A DNA stretch of 5,122 nt from Thermoplasmata archaeon (GTDB lineage: Archaea > Thermoplasmatota > Thermoplasmata > Lutacidiplasmatales > UBA184): positions 1 through 5,122 of the forward strand of contig JASHXS010000024.1 of NCBI GenBank assembly GCA_030043405.1, read 5' to 3'. Shown in pieces: positions 4,393 to 5,122 of the stretch. Each line of letters opens with the position of its first letter. Within the stretch, counting starts at the first letter, position 1. The position numbers and the translations under genes are program-made. The notes below the pieces were generated by a model, which was given only the letters and a program-made list of their open reading frames with translations, was not told where the DNA came from and did not search any database.

Positions 4393-5103
4393 TCAGCGGG
4401 GCGGGGGCTGGGGAACTCGTCGGCGAACCAGCCAGGCCGTGTATCCCGCCAGCGTCGCCAACGGGCGCGCCGATCGGCGAACCTCGCGAGTCAGTCGGAC
4501 CGATCGCGGTCGGTAGTCGATGCGGTCGACCCGGAAGTTCGGCTCAAAGGGCTCCACCACCTCCAGCGCGGACAGCCGATGGGGCGGTCCCCAGGCTCCG
4601 GTTTCCTCCCGTGCCACCCAGTATAGCAGCAGTTTGGCATCGGGGCGGAGCAGTCGCCCCAATCCGGTGGCGTATTCGTGGCGCTTGAAGGGGGGCAGCG
4701 TCTGGAAGCATCCGATGTCCACCGCGGCGCGGAACCGTCGGGGCGGGAGCTGACTCGCGAGGACGTCGTCCACTCGGTAGGCCGGGTTTCGCGTGGTTCC
4801 GCCTCGCCGCGACTCGGCCACGCCGATCGCGCCGGGCGCGAGGTCTATCCCGGTCACCTGGAACCCTTGCTTCGCCAACCAGCTCGCATTCGTGCCAAGT
4901 CCGCACCCGACGTCGAGAACCGGGCCGGGAGGGCTGAGTTCCCCCCGCCGGACTGCCTGGACCAGGGGTGGGAAGGGCAGCTTCGCGAACCAGGCCAGGT
5001 CTTGGATCGAAGCGCTGGCGTAGAGGCGAGTCCACATGGCCCGGTCGGCGGCGGGCATTCCAATCCGGCTGCCGCTCGTTCGCCGCGTCCTGGGGCCGGT
5101 CAT
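4393..5103 (-). CDS. class I SAM-dependent methyltransferase (TPMT/UbiG-like)
   Basis: This protein of 236 residues transfers a methyl group from S-adenosylmethionine to an unknown acceptor. Motif I is clear (PVLDVGCGLGTNASWLAKQG, 61-80), then the acidic ribose-binding end of strand 2 (VTGIDLAPGAIGVAE, 83-97, D87), an adenine-contact region (YRVDDVLAS, 109-117) and the strand 4 motif AAVDIGCFQTLPPFKRHEY (126-144). The helix-strand GLGRLLRPDAKLLLYW (147-162) follows, as in small-molecule methyltransferases. The opening MWTRLYASASIQDLAWF (23-39) resembles the W-x-x-x-Y-x-x-x-x-x-x-W start of thiopurine methyltransferase-like proteins. The start is uncertain: ATG at 5103, 5058 or 5037 would do, and the frame stays open to the window edge, so the gene may begin outside. 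ATG 5058 (MPAADRAMW) gives the more typical N-terminus; residues 1-15 are basic and low-complexity. The substrate cannot be read from the sequence. Confidence 0.88.
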   Translation of the reverse strand: MTGPRTRRTSGSRIGMPAADRAMWTRLYASASIQDLAWFAKLPFPPLVQAVRRGELSPPGPVLDVGCGLGTNASWLAKQGFQVTGIDLAPGAIGVAESRRGGTTRNPAYRVDDVLASQLPPRRFRAAVDIGCFQTLPPFKRHEYATGLGRLLRPDAKLLLYWVAREETGAWGPPHRLSALEVVEPFEPNFRVDRIDYRPRSVRLTREVRRSARPLATLAGYTAWLVRRRVPQPPPR

Positions 5104-5122
5104 CGCGGGGCCGATGACCTGG

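Overview
The window is dense, GC-rich DNA that reads most like an archaeal chromosome, possibly a GC-rich member of the Thermoplasmatota. This is an inference from gene content and promoter layout, not from a marker gene. The best evidence is a TATA-like TAAATA lying 25-30 bases upstream of the GTG start at 3833, which is archaeal core-promoter spacing for a leaderless mRNA. A similar TTAGATA lies about 30 bases upstream of the divergent regulator. By contrast, the second gene of the only tight operon has a Shine-Dalgarno-like GGGGGAG. There are no RNA genes, CRISPR arrays, transposases or rRNA. No gene here is tied by sequence to a known multi-gene accessory system.

Left part (1-1650): three small, loosely spaced genes in DNA of visibly lower GC. 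They are an orphan winged-helix-like protein (88-393, +), a two-helix membrane protein with a PH-like tail (541-1032, -), and a ribbon-helix-helix/VapB-like antitoxin-type protein (1172-1390, +) with no toxin beside it. The 257-base gap at 1391-1647 holds several perfect inverted repeats.

Middle (1648-2849): a two-gene operon. A stand-alone LUD-domain protein is followed after 20 bases by a SnoaL/NTF2-like protein. Its 3' end overlaps the convergent regulator gene by 18 bases.

Right part (2832-5122): an Lrp/AsnC-like regulator with duplicated wHTH-RAM halves (2832-3740, -) is divergent from a two-helix membrane protein with tandem SHOCT-like motifs (3833-4348, +). They share a 92-base promoter region. 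In it, a perfect 6-bp inverted repeat (GGCACC-N8-GGTGCC) brackets the regulator's TATA-like box, which suggests autoregulation. A class I SAM-dependent methyltransferase (4393-5103, -) closes the window and may continue past the right edge.

The strongest candidate for something new is the regulator/SHOCT divergon with its operator-like dyad. The LUD plus NTF2-like pair comes second. No clearly novel multi-gene system is visible.
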